A stretch of 64,000 bases of DNA from an uncultured Lachnospiraceae bacterium (lineage in GTDB: Bacteria; Bacillota; Clostridia; Lachnospirales; Lachnospiraceae), in assembly GCA_910586275.1 (NCBI GenBank), contig CAJUIM010000001.1, forward strand, positions 1 through 64,000, given 5' to 3'. The notes below the pieces were generated by a model, which had not been told where the DNA came from, made no database searches, and worked only from the letters and a program-made list of their open reading frames with translations. The translations under genes and the position numbers were made by a program. Of the stretch, positions 35,359 through 44,821 are shown piece after piece (position 1 is the first letter of the stretch; each line of letters starts with the position of its first letter).

Positions 35359-36493
35359 CTGCCACCTCATCACCGGCCGCCGGGATTCTTACCCCCATCT
35401 TCCGCAGGCCATCCCTGAACACCTGAAAAAATCTTGCGATATCCTCTTCGTCAATTGCCCCTAAGGCACAGAGGCGAAAGGTTTCGGCATCGTCTATTTT
35501 CCCCGGATATATGGTGAATCCCTCTTCATAGCAGTAGTCATGTATCTTATTAAAATTCCATGCCGCATCCTGAGGGTATTTCACGGTGACCACCAGACCG
35601 GACTGCCATTCCCTGCGGATGACCTCCTGAAATCCCAGTGTCTCCAATCCTCTGTGGATGGCCTCCGACACTCTCTGATGCCTTGCCCACTTTCTTTCTT
35701 CCCCTTCTTCAAAGTACTCCTTTAATGCCTGTTTCAATGCATAAACCGTCTGCACCGGGGGCGTAAAGTGCATCTCTCCATGCTTCTCAAAATATTCATA
35801 CTGCATATACAGGTTACAGTAATAAGAACGTTTGGGACAGTTCTTTGATTCTTCAAGAATTTTCCTGTTTCCCACAACATAGGAAATCCCGGTCATCGCC
35901 ATCAGCCCTTTCTGCGCCGATGCCATGCAGAAATCTATATTGTCCTCTTTTATATGAATGGGACGCATTGCATAAGTGGATGTAGTATCCACTACCGATA
36001 TGGCATTATACTTATGTGCCAAAGCCCCTATTTCCCGCACAGGATTCAAAATGCCGGTTCCGGTTTCGTTCTGAGTGGAATAAACCAGTTGGATTTCCGG
36101 GTTCTCTTTCAATACACTCTCTATCTTTTCCAAATCCGGCAAAGCATCCTTGGGAAACCGTGCCTCCAAATATGGCAGATGGTAATATTCGCATATCTCC
36201 GCTGCCCTTGTGCTATATGCGCCGTTATTGACAATCAATATCTTCTTTCCTGACGGAAGCAGCGAGTTCAGGCAGACATCCATGGCAATTGTCCCCGACC
36301 CGCAAAAGAGGACGGACGTATATTCCTCTGTATCCCCATGCACGATCCGCACTAAATCATCCTGGATTCCTTTCATTAAACTGACAAATTCCTTCTCCCT
36401 CGGACATATATCCGGCACAATCTGTGCATACTTCACACTATCCGTTGTAGTGGCCGGCCCCGGATTCAACAATATTTTTCTCTCTACCGACAT
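35345..36493 (-). CDS. phnW: 2-aminoethylphosphonate-pyruvate transaminase-like aminotransferase
   Basis: About 382 residues, class V PLP fold. KILLNPGPATTT is the standard PhnW opening, CGSGTIAMDVC the cofactor-binding loop, VVDTTSTYAM the Asp that contacts PLP, and ASAQKGLMAMTG holds the PLP Lys. Run towards synthesis, it aminates phosphonoacetaldehyde to AEP. In this operon it supplies the PntC-like enzyme and so the synthetic direction fits better than catabolism (no phosphonatase gene seen). Start 36493 chosen for GGAGAGG and the family N-terminus. Overlaps pntC. Confidence 0.9.
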   Translation of the reverse strand: MSVERKILLNPGPATTTDSVKYAQIVPDICPREKEFVSLMKGIQDDLVRIVHGDTEEYTSVLFCGSGTIAMDVCLNSLLPSGKKILIVNNGAYSTRAAEICEYYHLPYLEARFPKDALPDLEKIESVLKENPEIQLVYSTQNETGTGILNPVREIGALAHKYNAISVVDTTSTYAMRPIHIKEDNIDFCMASAQKGLMAMTGISYVVGNRKILEESKNCPKRSYYCNLYMQYEYFEKHGEMHFTPPVQTVYALKQALKEYFEEGEERKWARHQRVSEAIHRGLETLGFQEVIRREWQSGLVVTVKYPQDAAWNFNKIHDYCYEEGFTIYPGKIDDAETFRLCALGAIDEEDIARFFQVFRDGLRKMGVRIPAAGDEVADEEG

Positions 36494-36530
36494 AACCGCT
36501 TCCTCTCCTTTCCATCGTCCCCTATTCCAA

Positions 36531-39086
36531 TCATGCATTAAAAAACCGGTATATTTTTTCTCCTATGTTTTCTTCCTCTTTGTATCTCTGATGATTCATT
36601 ATCCAATAGAGGAAACTATCCAAATCCTCTTTCTGCTCTTCATACGCCGGTTTATGCCCTTCCACATATTTCTGCATAAAATAGGGAAGAACATGCTCCC
36701 CAACAATCCTTTCCACATCCCAGCCCGCAGGAGCCATACAGCATTTCCCTTCCAGTGATCCCGTCTGTATATCGTAAGTAAGCAGCATGTTGCCAGCCAT
36801 AGGAAAGAGCAATAATTTATCCCCCTCTCTCCGGCACCCTCCAAACAAAGGCAGCGTCTTCCGGAAATCTTCAAGACGGCGAAATCCCTGAGGGTATTCC
36901 AGCTTTCTGAAGGTATCCCCCGCCTTATATACAATTTCCTCCGCATATGCAGGCAATATGATGCACTCTGTTTCCGAAAGGGAAACAATTTTTGAAAAAG
37001 GATTTTTACCCCTTTCCCACTGTATGTCAATGGTATATGCATTCTGTACCCCTGCGGACGGGCTCCATTCCACGATTTCCGAAGTTTCAGCCGAAGTGAG
37101 CCAGAACCGGTTCCCTGCCGCATCGATACTCCAAATTCTATATTTTTTGTCTTCCAGACAGTAAGTCTCCACTTCCCCGTCCGCCAGTCTATAGCAGGCA
37201 ATCTTGGCCGTATCTCTGACCGGCAGCCATACCATATCTTCCTGCATAACGGCCTGTCCGAAAAAAGGTTCATTCACTTCCAAGTCCTTGAGAGTGCCTA
37301 TTGTCTTTCTTAAGGCATAATTATCATTGACTTTTCTGCTCCTTAAGTCAATTTCTGCAACGGCTTGCTTTAAAAAACGTGGGAATATGAAAAGCCTGTC
37401 TCCGAAAATAAATCCACCGGATGCCTGTACCCCATCTTTATTGTTTTCAGGCAGAACAATACTGACATATTCCGTTTCATGAGTTTGCTTATGGACAAAA
37501 GCAACCTTCCCTGCCTTTTCCGGAATCAGTATCAGCCATTCCCCATAGCTGATTATTTGCCGATGCAGCCTTCTGACTCCGTGCTCCTCCTTCAGCTTTC
37601 CTACAAATTCACACTCCCGGCCGGTTAAGGACATCTTAAAAAGACCATTGAAAGTCATATCGGAAAACCAAATCTCATTATTTTCTGTCAGTCCGTCCTC
37701 AAAAGACAAGATCTGCCATTCCGTTTTCTCCGTGCCTTTCCATACCTCCTTATTCTGCAGCATCACCGGTTTCCCACTTTCTCCATAAGCCCATATGACA
37801 GAGTTCCAGTCGCCGTAATATGCATCCGTGGCGTTTACGGCTCTCACTTGATCCTCTGTATCATCATAAATTCCCCATCCTTCCCTTCTAAATCGCTCTG
37901 CAATTTTCATATATCTGTCCCACAGTTCAGGACGCAGCTTCGGCAGCATATCCTTTATGGAAGAAGGAGTCCGCCACCACAACGCCACTTCCCTTTTTTC
38001 TTTAAAATCCATAAGTACATGATCCAGCTTATCAAGAAGCGCCTCACCCTCACACAGCAGATTATTTATGCTGATCTGATACAGAACCGCTTTTTTTCTT
38101 TTGCCGTCCGAATTCTGCTTAATCTGCCTCCACTGGGCCGGCATCACAAGATCCCCGCTCTCCGGCTCCGCCGTTTTATCAGCTTTCGGAGTGCCCAGCG
38201 CAATTATTTTCTGATTCAGTTCCTTCTGGTCTGCCACTATTCCTTCTGCTTCCAAATTCTTAATGCATTCGTTCTTATATAAGGAGGCCATAGCTTCCGA
38301 TTCCACAATAACCGTATCTGCATAAGCGATTCCCGGACATGCGCAGAAACGCCGCATCCTCTCCAGCCCGTTCCTCATATCTGACTTTATGTCTGTCAGG
38401 ACAAAATAAGGTACATAAACTAACCGTTCCGTATATCCCCTTAAATTGCGGGAATAGAACCTTGGGTCTGTCCTGCCGTCCTCCCCCTTATCATCTTCCG
38501 CATTATGAATAAATATTATGTCTGGTTTTCTCACTTCAAATTCATATTCTTTCCAACCGGCAGTCTGCACATCCTGCGGATATTTCCCTTTTTCCTCATA
38601 AGGTTCCCCCAATGTGCCATCCGGGTTCAGACTATAATACGGAATGGGCACACAATATGCATCACAGTTCTTATCCTGCCGTGCGGCTTTGTAAATACTA
38701 TGCAGGCAATCCCACGCTTCCGCTTTGCACGGGAAAAACGCAATTTCCAGCCTGTCCGGTATTTCCTCCTCCAATAACCGTTCGGCTGCGGCAAGCTGTC
38801 CGACTGCCTGCACCCGGTACTTAATGCTTTCTTCCGGGCTGCCTGCATATTCCGCAATATGGTATATTGTCTCACAATACTCCTCTAAGCAGCGCACAGT
38901 CCCATACCCCATTCCATACACTGCCTCTATTTCATTCCCCATTGTGATGGCAGCTTCCTGACATTCTGTCAGCAATGCAGTCATTTCCTCCCCATGCTCT
39001 TCATATGTCATATTTTCTAATTCCTGGTTTGCTTCCTTGAGTGACTTCAGGATGGATAACAGTTGCTTTCTGACAATTCTGCTCAT
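36531..39086 (-). CDS. Large transferase-like protein with possible CDP-glycerol-phosphotransferase-like N-terminus and C-terminal beta-propeller-like region
   Basis: About 851 residues. The N-terminal ~430 (PCKAEAWDCLHSIYKAA, VPIPYYSL, VYVPYFVLTD, EKREVALWWRTPSS) resemble proteins usually annotated in clostridia as CDP-glycerol glycerophosphotransferase family. The C-terminal ~400 consist of repeated short beta-rich units with WFSDMTFNGLFKM, WLTSAETSEIVEW and similar motifs, consistent with a beta-propeller. The start at 39086 has AGGGGCG; TTG at 39092 is unlikely. It lies between licD-like and phnW genes, fitting a second transferase that could use CDP-AEP, or a CDP-alditol. Assignment is tentative. 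Confidence 0.55.
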   Translation of the reverse strand: MSRIVRKQLLSILKSLKEANQELENMTYEEHGEEMTALLTECQEAAITMGNEIEAVYGMGYGTVRCLEEYCETIYHIAEYAGSPEESIKYRVQAVGQLAAAERLLEEEIPDRLEIAFFPCKAEAWDCLHSIYKAARQDKNCDAYCVPIPYYSLNPDGTLGEPYEEKGKYPQDVQTAGWKEYEFEVRKPDIIFIHNAEDDKGEDGRTDPRFYSRNLRGYTERLVYVPYFVLTDIKSDMRNGLERMRRFCACPGIAYADTVIVESEAMASLYKNECIKNLEAEGIVADQKELNQKIIALGTPKADKTAEPESGDLVMPAQWRQIKQNSDGKRKKAVLYQISINNLLCEGEALLDKLDHVLMDFKEKREVALWWRTPSSIKDMLPKLRPELWDRYMKIAERFRREGWGIYDDTEDQVRAVNATDAYYGDWNSVIWAYGESGKPVMLQNKEVWKGTEKTEWQILSFEDGLTENNEIWFSDMTFNGLFKMSLTGRECEFVGKLKEEHGVRRLHRQIISYGEWLILIPEKAGKVAFVHKQTHETEYVSIVLPENNKDGVQASGGFIFGDRLFIFPRFLKQAVAEIDLRSRKVNDNYALRKTIGTLKDLEVNEPFFGQAVMQEDMVWLPVRDTAKIACYRLADGEVETYCLEDKKYRIWSIDAAGNRFWLTSAETSEIVEWSPSAGVQNAYTIDIQWERGKNPFSKIVSLSETECIILPAYAEEIVYKAGDTFRKLEYPQGFRRLEDFRKTLPLFGGCRREGDKLLLFPMAGNMLLTYDIQTGSLEGKCCMAPAGWDVERIVGEHVLPYFMQKYVEGHKPAYEEQKEDLDSFLYWIMNHQRYKEEENIGEKIYRFFNA

Positions 39087-39088
39087 AA

Positions 39089-40108
39089 TCAATACGCCCC
39101 TAATATTTTTTCCAGTTTTTCTATCCGTTTCTTCCCGTCTTTTATAATATCTCTGGCTTCCTGCATTCTTTCCCGCATATGGTCGTCTGCGCTATGAGAA
39201 TACTGAACCGGCCACAGATAGCCGGTGCCATATAACTGTTCCAATACCTTATGATATTCGATGGGTACCGGTATTGTAATATTCTCAAACGGAATCTCCA
39301 CCGCTTCCCTATACCATTCTCTTTTCAATCCGGCACGACGATATTCAAAACCTGTGGCAAAAGCCATATCCACTACAAATTCGCTCGTTTCATTATCACA
39401 TAGCGAATATGCACCGTCTAAAATCCGGAACAGCTGATTCTTAATATTTTTCTCCCTGTTAATTTTTAGATTGCACATGCTTTCTACTTTCAGCAATAAG
39501 TCCTCCGTTGAAAAAACATCCGACGCTTTCTTTATTTGAAGCCAGTGTTCATTGTCCTCCTGTAACTTGCCGAATTCTTTTTCTTCTCTTCTCATGTCTA
39601 CGATTTTATTAACTAAAGAGACAAAATCCGTTAATTCTATTATATTATAAAATTCCTCCTCAGATTCCCACATATTATCCAAGCAAAAAATATCTACACC
39701 GGAACCATAAGGACAGCCATGAAACCGGTGCAGAAAATCCTCATTAAGATTCAAGCCCAATCCATTCTGTACGCTCATAAATGCTCTGTCAAAATCCGCA
39801 TAATGATACATATTAATCCCCATAAAAGGAGGCAATAACTCTTCTTTGACAATACTCAGAAACCTCATATAGTCACTACGGAACATCGCAATATCCATAT
39901 CGTCATCCCAAGGGACAAATCCATTGTGCCGTACGGCTCCCAGCAACGTTCCACAATCAGCAAAATATCTAATGCCATTCTTTTTGCATACTCGGTCAAT
40001 CTCTGCCAATACTTCCATTTCCGCTGCCCACCGCCGCTTCATTTCGCTTCTGACAAAATATCCGTCTCTTATCTCATCTTCAAAAAACTTATCGTCAAAC
40101 TTAAGCAT
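39089..40108 (-). CDS. LicD-family phosphotransferase
   Basis: 339 residues. Diagnostic LicD motif: EIDRVCKKNGIRYFADCGTLLGAVRHNGFVPWDDDMDIAM, seen at residues ~35-75 with the Gly-Ser/Thr and the Asp triad of the nucleotidyltransferase superfamily. LicD proteins transfer phosphocholine from CDP-choline to glycans and teichoic acids. Here, next to PntC and PhnW, the likely donor is CDP-2-aminoethylphosphonate. The rest of the protein is helical and unassigned. Stop three bases before the downstream gene's start. Confidence 0.88.
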   Translation of the reverse strand: MLKFDDKFFEDEIRDGYFVRSEMKRRWAAEMEVLAEIDRVCKKNGIRYFADCGTLLGAVRHNGFVPWDDDMDIAMFRSDYMRFLSIVKEELLPPFMGINMYHYADFDRAFMSVQNGLGLNLNEDFLHRFHGCPYGSGVDIFCLDNMWESEEEFYNIIELTDFVSLVNKIVDMRREEKEFGKLQEDNEHWLQIKKASDVFSTEDLLLKVESMCNLKINREKNIKNQLFRILDGAYSLCDNETSEFVVDMAFATGFEYRRAGLKREWYREAVEIPFENITIPVPIEYHKVLEQLYGTGYLWPVQYSHSADDHMRERMQEARDIIKDGKKRIEKLEKILGAY

Positions 40109-40128
40109 GTTCCATGTCCCTTTCTCTT

Positions 40129-42636
40129 TTATCGTTTAACTAAAAATATATCCGCCTGCCGCTCCCCCAATTCCCGGCCAAACTCATATAATGTGTCTGT
40201 CCTTCTAAGGCGCGGAATCCCGTTCCCATATTCCTCCAGCCAAATGAAATAAGTATAAAACTCGGACAAATTATTTATCAGCAATTCATAGCAATTCTGC
40301 TTCTTCAGATACTGGGGCACAAATTCCGTCATAATCGGTATTCCGGTTCCTGTCAGCATCTCCCTGGCACCATCTATTGCATATCCTTCATATCCTTCCG
40401 CATCTAACCAAAGATACCGGATGCTGCTCTTTTTTATCCCTTCCATGGCCAAATAGTCATCCAAGGATATGCTTTCCACTTGCTCCACGTTCACGCCTCC
40501 CAAAGCTTCCTCCGAAACGATACATGACATTCCCGGATTAAAGACATTTTTCTGCATTACCTTCGTCTTTCTTTCATTGGAAACAGCCTTTTCCACCACG
40601 GTGACCTTATCAGGCAGAATATCATTCAAGATACAATTTGCCTTAAATACGCGTATATTATCCCTGACCGGCTCAAATGCAATTACCTTTAGCTGCGGCG
40701 CCTTCACCTTATTCACATAAATGGAAGTAGTTCCGATATTTCCCCCCACCTCCAAGAATATTCCTTCCGCCTCGTCTTCCCCATAACCATAAAATAGTTT
40801 CGTCAGCTGAAAAAAAGTATCGATTTCTGCTTTTGCCCAGTTCTCCCCCGTATGATACATACTTCTCATAATAATATAATCTTGGCTGCTGCCGATATAC
40901 TTGATCCCATCCGCCTCGCAGCTCATAAACGGCACATGCCCGCAGTACTTCATCTTTTCAATGACTTTTTTCTGCCCTGCAATCAGCTTTTTTTCCGCCA
41001 GGACATTCTGATAAACCAGTTCCTCCGCCATCGCTGTCTTTACCGCATACTCCCACCATATTTTATGGGCATGTACGTCAATGTCGTCTGTCATCCATGG
41101 TTTCGGTCCGGCATAATGGATAATCGATACATATTGCTTTACTTCTTCCGCCTTCACATCCTTTAAGCACGCCTGAAAAAAATCATAGCGGTATTCATCC
41201 ACAAGCCCTGTCTTTCTCCAATGCACCAGATTGATCACATCCTGATCCGGTGCCAAAAGCTTCCCCTTCTGCTCCCGTATTACCTGCAGATAATCGGCTG
41301 TGCCCACGTTTTCCCGAAGCATCGACAAATCCATAAGGAGCATGCCGCTGTTAATATATACAAAATTCTCATCGTCTTTTACGGCCGCAAACAGTTCCTT
41401 TCTCTTATCCCCAAACTCTTCTTTCAGCACTAGGGAAAAATCTCTGCATCCTACGATTTCATATCCTTTCATATCCATGAAATACAAATCATAGACCGGC
41501 TGATTCACGATGATATCCACATCCAAGTATAAGACACGGTCAATGTCCTTCGGCAGCACATCCAGCATCAGCAAACGGAAATAAGCCTCCGCCGACCATT
41601 CTTCCGTTATCAGGATATCTTCCGGTAAAAGCTGTCTGTCAATAGCATAAAAGGAGATCACATTGCCCCAATCTTTCGCCTGCTTTTTCAGGCCCGCCTT
41701 ATCTCCCTTCGTCAGTTCCATCTGCAGTACATGCACATGAATCCGGCAGAGCGGATGATTCTCATACAGCGACTGAAGCATAACGGCAGCATATACCGCA
41801 TATTTATGGTTAAAGGAAACTACTACATGCATTTCGTTTCTTGTCCTGTCCTGCAGCCAGGCCCTTCCGTCTGCTTTCAGATACTTCCCGCGCTTTCTGT
41901 CTATAAGAAGAGAGTCTTCCCAATAATATGCCGCAATGCTGCCATTCCCCAGCGCATTCTTTTCTGCAAAGGCAATATGCTCCTGCCAAGTCAGCTTCCC
42001 GCTTTTCAGCAGCTGTTCCACTGCTTCTACCGCTTCCAAGCTCCGGCATGTCTCCGCCCTGCGTACCATAAAACGATAGATTTCCTCTTCCGCAGACAAT
42101 TCCGGATTTCCGCAGTCATAAATGCACCAGTTTCTTTCCTGCCATGGAATTGCACCGAATGCATAATTCCCCCCTGTTTCCCTGCCGGATGACGGATGGA
42201 AGACAGTCAGCATATGGTTTATCCTGCTTACCCTTTCCGGCATTCCCTTTTCCTGCCGGTTTATTTCCGCCAGCCCTTCTTCATCCCATAACAGCACTCT
42301 GCCGTAACTGATATCCTCCGTCCCCCCTCCGCCCAGTATGCCCAATGCATCCAACTGCGGATTTTTTATGAACTCTGAAAGCATCTCATAAAGAAATAAG
42401 TCATACACAATAAGCACATGCTGATCCAGAAATACCTTATATTCCGCATTGCATCCTACCTCTGCTTCCCGGTAGCATTCCTGAATATCCGTTTTCCCTT
42501 TTATTTTATGAATTTCTGCCTTTACCCCAAAAGGTATCTGAAGCTTCTTTATATAATAAATACATTCCTCAAGATACCGTTCTTCATCATAATATATGAC
42601 AAACGCCACGGTGACGCTTTCTGTCTGAACGTTCAT
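40129..42636 (-). CDS. Trifunctional protein: StrF-like domain, family 8 glycosyltransferase and FkbM methyltransferase
   Basis: About 835 residues. N-terminal ~1-230 is StrF-like (VAFVIYYDEERYLEEC, EYKVFLDQHVLIVYD). Central ~265-560 is GT8: HVVVSFNHKYAVYAAVML, YFRLLMLDVLPKDIDRVLYLDVDIIVNQ with the DxD, and YINSGMLLMDL. The C-terminal ~620-800 is FkbM: FLEVGGNIGTTSIYVN, IAFEPVRDN and LWLDAEGYEGYA. One chain thus may add two sugars and methylate. Start 42636 is preferred to a frame opening at 42747, which overlaps the upstream gene. Exact order of action is inferred. Confidence 0.85.
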   Translation of the reverse strand: MNVQTESVTVAFVIYYDEERYLEECIYYIKKLQIPFGVKAEIHKIKGKTDIQECYREAEVGCNAEYKVFLDQHVLIVYDLFLYEMLSEFIKNPQLDALGILGGGGTEDISYGRVLLWDEEGLAEINRQEKGMPERVSRINHMLTVFHPSSGRETGGNYAFGAIPWQERNWCIYDCGNPELSAEEEIYRFMVRRAETCRSLEAVEAVEQLLKSGKLTWQEHIAFAEKNALGNGSIAAYYWEDSLLIDRKRGKYLKADGRAWLQDRTRNEMHVVVSFNHKYAVYAAVMLQSLYENHPLCRIHVHVLQMELTKGDKAGLKKQAKDWGNVISFYAIDRQLLPEDILITEEWSAEAYFRLLMLDVLPKDIDRVLYLDVDIIVNQPVYDLYFMDMKGYEIVGCRDFSLVLKEEFGDKRKELFAAVKDDENFVYINSGMLLMDLSMLRENVGTADYLQVIREQKGKLLAPDQDVINLVHWRKTGLVDEYRYDFFQACLKDVKAEEVKQYVSIIHYAGPKPWMTDDIDVHAHKIWWEYAVKTAMAEELVYQNVLAEKKLIAGQKKVIEKMKYCGHVPFMSCEADGIKYIGSSQDYIIMRSMYHTGENWAKAEIDTFFQLTKLFYGYGEDEAEGIFLEVGGNIGTTSIYVNKVKAPQLKVIAFEPVRDNIRVFKANCILNDILPDKVTVVEKAVSNERKTKVMQKNVFNPGMSCIVSEEALGGVNVEQVESISLDDYLAMEGIKKSSIRYLWLDAEGYEGYAIDGAREMLTGTGIPIMTEFVPQYLKKQNCYELLINNLSEFYTYFIWLEEYGNGIPRLRRTDTLYEFGRELGERQADIFLVKR

Positions 42637-42709
42637 GTTCCTTTCTTCTCCCATTTCCTTTTCCCGCCAACTTCTCTTTTTCTTTTTTCCGCCCCATTGA
42701 TCATTTCCC

Positions 42710-43585
42710 TTACAAATGGGTAAGCCGGAAATTTGCATGATCCCCATAACCTTTTCTGTTCACCCGATAAGCAGCCTCGGTAAAATAAGCCATATTTTCA
42801 TTGCCGATATATTCCCTTAAAAAGAATTCTTCTTTCTTCCGGAATGTCTGATATGAAATCCCCTGCTCATACAGATAACTGATAATAAATTGAGCCGCAC
42901 TGGAATTATAATCGACTCCTTCTATTTTCAGTCCTGCTTTTTCACACAGATACTTCATACTTTCCACGGAATGCAGAAAAAGATGTCTGGGTGCATCCAG
43001 CTCATACCAATGAACGCCGAACGTATCAAATGCCGCATTAGGGAATACCGGAATGCCTATCCTGCAGACCCCGTTCTCCTTCAGCAGCTCCCTTACACAT
43101 TCCAAAGTCTCCAAAGGCTTTGCCATATGCTCAAAAGAATCCGAAAACTGTATATAATCAAACTGCCCTTCCATTTGACCGATTTCGCCTTTCTTAATAT
43201 ATATCCTCTCCCCATATCTGATATCTTCTTCTATAAAGGGATCGCAGCCATACAGATTTCCATACCCCTTGCCGGCCAACTCTAATAGCCATCCGCCCAT
43301 GCCGCAGCCTACGTCCAGGATTCTCGACTCGCAATGCTCCCCTCTTCCCTCAAAATCCCTTTTCTCCGCATCATGGAAACTATAATAATCACTCCGGTAA
43401 TATTCTCCCGGATCTTTTGGAACTTCGGCTATCTGAAGACATTTGCAGCTTTCACAGGCAAAATACTTAAATTCTTCCTTTGTGCCGTACATCATCTCTT
43501 TTACGATATAAGTCTTATTGACATTCTCTCTCCCGCAGACCCGGCACTTATGCCGTTCCATAAGATACGTCTTCTCGCCTTCCAT
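42710..43585 (-). CDS. Class I SAM-dependent methyltransferase with N-terminal zinc-finger-like Cys motif
   Basis: 291 residues. The N-terminal ~60 contain HKCRVCGRENV and FACESCKCLQ, a CxxC...CxxC zinc ribbon seen in sugar C-methyltransferase-like proteins. From ~90: ILDVGCGMGGWLLEL (motif I), GCDPFIEED, YIQFSDSFEHMAKPLETL (motif IV) and a C-terminal histidine-rich PRHLFLHS. Length and layout match NDP-hexose or cluster methyltransferases. Start 43585 follows AAAGGA. It is the first of a set transcribed with the downstream large transferase. Confidence 0.82.
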   Translation of the reverse strand: MEGEKTYLMERHKCRVCGRENVNKTYIVKEMMYGTKEEFKYFACESCKCLQIAEVPKDPGEYYRSDYYSFHDAEKRDFEGRGEHCESRILDVGCGMGGWLLELAGKGYGNLYGCDPFIEEDIRYGERIYIKKGEIGQMEGQFDYIQFSDSFEHMAKPLETLECVRELLKENGVCRIGIPVFPNAAFDTFGVHWYELDAPRHLFLHSVESMKYLCEKAGLKIEGVDYNSSAAQFIISYLYEQGISYQTFRKKEEFFLREYIGNENMAYFTEAAYRVNRKGYGDHANFRLTHL

Positions 43586-43640
43586 AACTTTATCCTTTCA
43601 TCCTCACATCCCGGTAATAATCGCAGAAATTAATTTTTGA

Positions 43641-44810
43641 CTAAAAAACTATTTCCATCATAGTTTCCACACGTTTCTCATAAGTGTGGTATTCTTTCAC
43701 TTTTCGGTATCCGTTTAAAGCAATTTCTTCCCTTTCTTTCTCGTGTCCCAGAAAGTATTCCGCTTTTCTCCCTAAATCCTCATAATCCGTATAATAAATA
43801 TAGTCTTCCCCTGCCTTAAAATATTCCTCATAATCTTCCTGATAATTACTAATCAGAAATCCTTTATTGCCCATAATGTCAAATGCCCGCAAGGGTATCC
43901 CTGATAAAATGCTCCTTAACGATATGTTCAGATTAATTTTAGAAGACCGGAATATAAACGGTGCTTCCGTCATTACTTCAGCCGTGCCCCTGTTCCTTAC
44001 CCGCACAAGTTCCGGTGTCTTATTATAGGTATACAAATCCACCTGATGCGCTTGGGACAGAAAGCCCAATATTTCCGTGCGTTCCAATGCCGTAACCTGA
44101 CGTGCCAGAAAATAATGTGCATACACCCATTCCAGCCGTTCAAACCCGTCCGGATTCCTTTCGATCGGATAATGCCGCATAATATCTTCCATTATTTCCG
44201 GAATCAATGCCTCTTCCAGCAGGAATTCCCCATAAACTCTTTTCTGCACCTGAATGCATCCGTCCAAATACCCCTTTGTATGTTCCCTTGCTTTCCCCAA
44301 TCTTTCATACAGCCGATGCTTTTTTTCCAGATAAGTGGAACCTATAAAGGAAATTTCCGTTTGGTAAAAATTCCTGGCGGCATCCGAAAAATTCAAAGCA
44401 TCATATCTCCCTACCGGGGCCGCCATGGGCAAATAATAGACTGTGTCAATCCCCAGCTTCCACAGGTCCTCACAAGTCCCCCTGTCGAATACAAACGCAT
44501 AATTGTATGGAAATCTAATGGTATTTGAATACAGCTGTATGAAAGGGCTGTCAAAAGTCCATGAAACATATTTCACCCTGCACGCATTGCATGCAATGGA
44601 AACGACAGGATAATAATTAAAAGAAAATACAAAATCATATCTGTCAGATGCCATTACCCGCACCAGTTTCTCACAAAGGCCAGGGTTCAGCCTTGTATTT
44701 TCTTCTTCCCTCGGAAACGGATAGGATATGACTTCCCACCCTCTCCGCTTAAACTCATCATTCATATCCTTCTGGCCAAGGCTCCGCCATTCCATGAATA
44801 ATATTTTCAT
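43641..44810 (-). CDS. CgeB/DUF3880-like glycosyltransferase (flagellin-linked, copy 1 of 3)
   Basis: About 389 residues. Family pattern: MKILFMEWRSLGQKDMNDEF, FVFSFNYYPVVSIACN, YVSWTFDSPF, YYLPMAAP, then SFIGSTYLEKKHRLYERL and a C-terminal half with KINLNISLRSILSGIPLRAFDIMG, LISNYQEDYEEYF and GYRKVKEYHTYEKRV. This is the two-domain GT-B type often found beside flagellin genes in Clostridia. Two further copies lie at 45948 and 47121. The start at 44810 has GAGGAAG eight bases upstream; a GTG at 44825 would overlap the neighbour more. Likely adds a sugar to flagellin or its glycan. Confidence 0.8.
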   Translation of the reverse strand: MKILFMEWRSLGQKDMNDEFKRRGWEVISYPFPREEENTRLNPGLCEKLVRVMASDRYDFVFSFNYYPVVSIACNACRVKYVSWTFDSPFIQLYSNTIRFPYNYAFVFDRGTCEDLWKLGIDTVYYLPMAAPVGRYDALNFSDAARNFYQTEISFIGSTYLEKKHRLYERLGKAREHTKGYLDGCIQVQKRVYGEFLLEEALIPEIMEDIMRHYPIERNPDGFERLEWVYAHYFLARQVTALERTEILGFLSQAHQVDLYTYNKTPELVRVRNRGTAEVMTEAPFIFRSSKINLNISLRSILSGIPLRAFDIMGNKGFLISNYQEDYEEYFKAGEDYIYYTDYEDLGRKAEYFLGHEKEREEIALNGYRKVKEYHTYEKRVETMMEIVF

Positions 44811-44821
44811 GCCTGTCTTCC

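Noticed and set aside
31417..36493. Phosphocholine (LicC/LicD) decoration instead of phosphonate
   Set aside because: AEP transaminase and phosphonopyruvate decarboxylase are in the same operon and no choline kinase or transporter is present; kept only as the alternative for the cytidylyltransferase.
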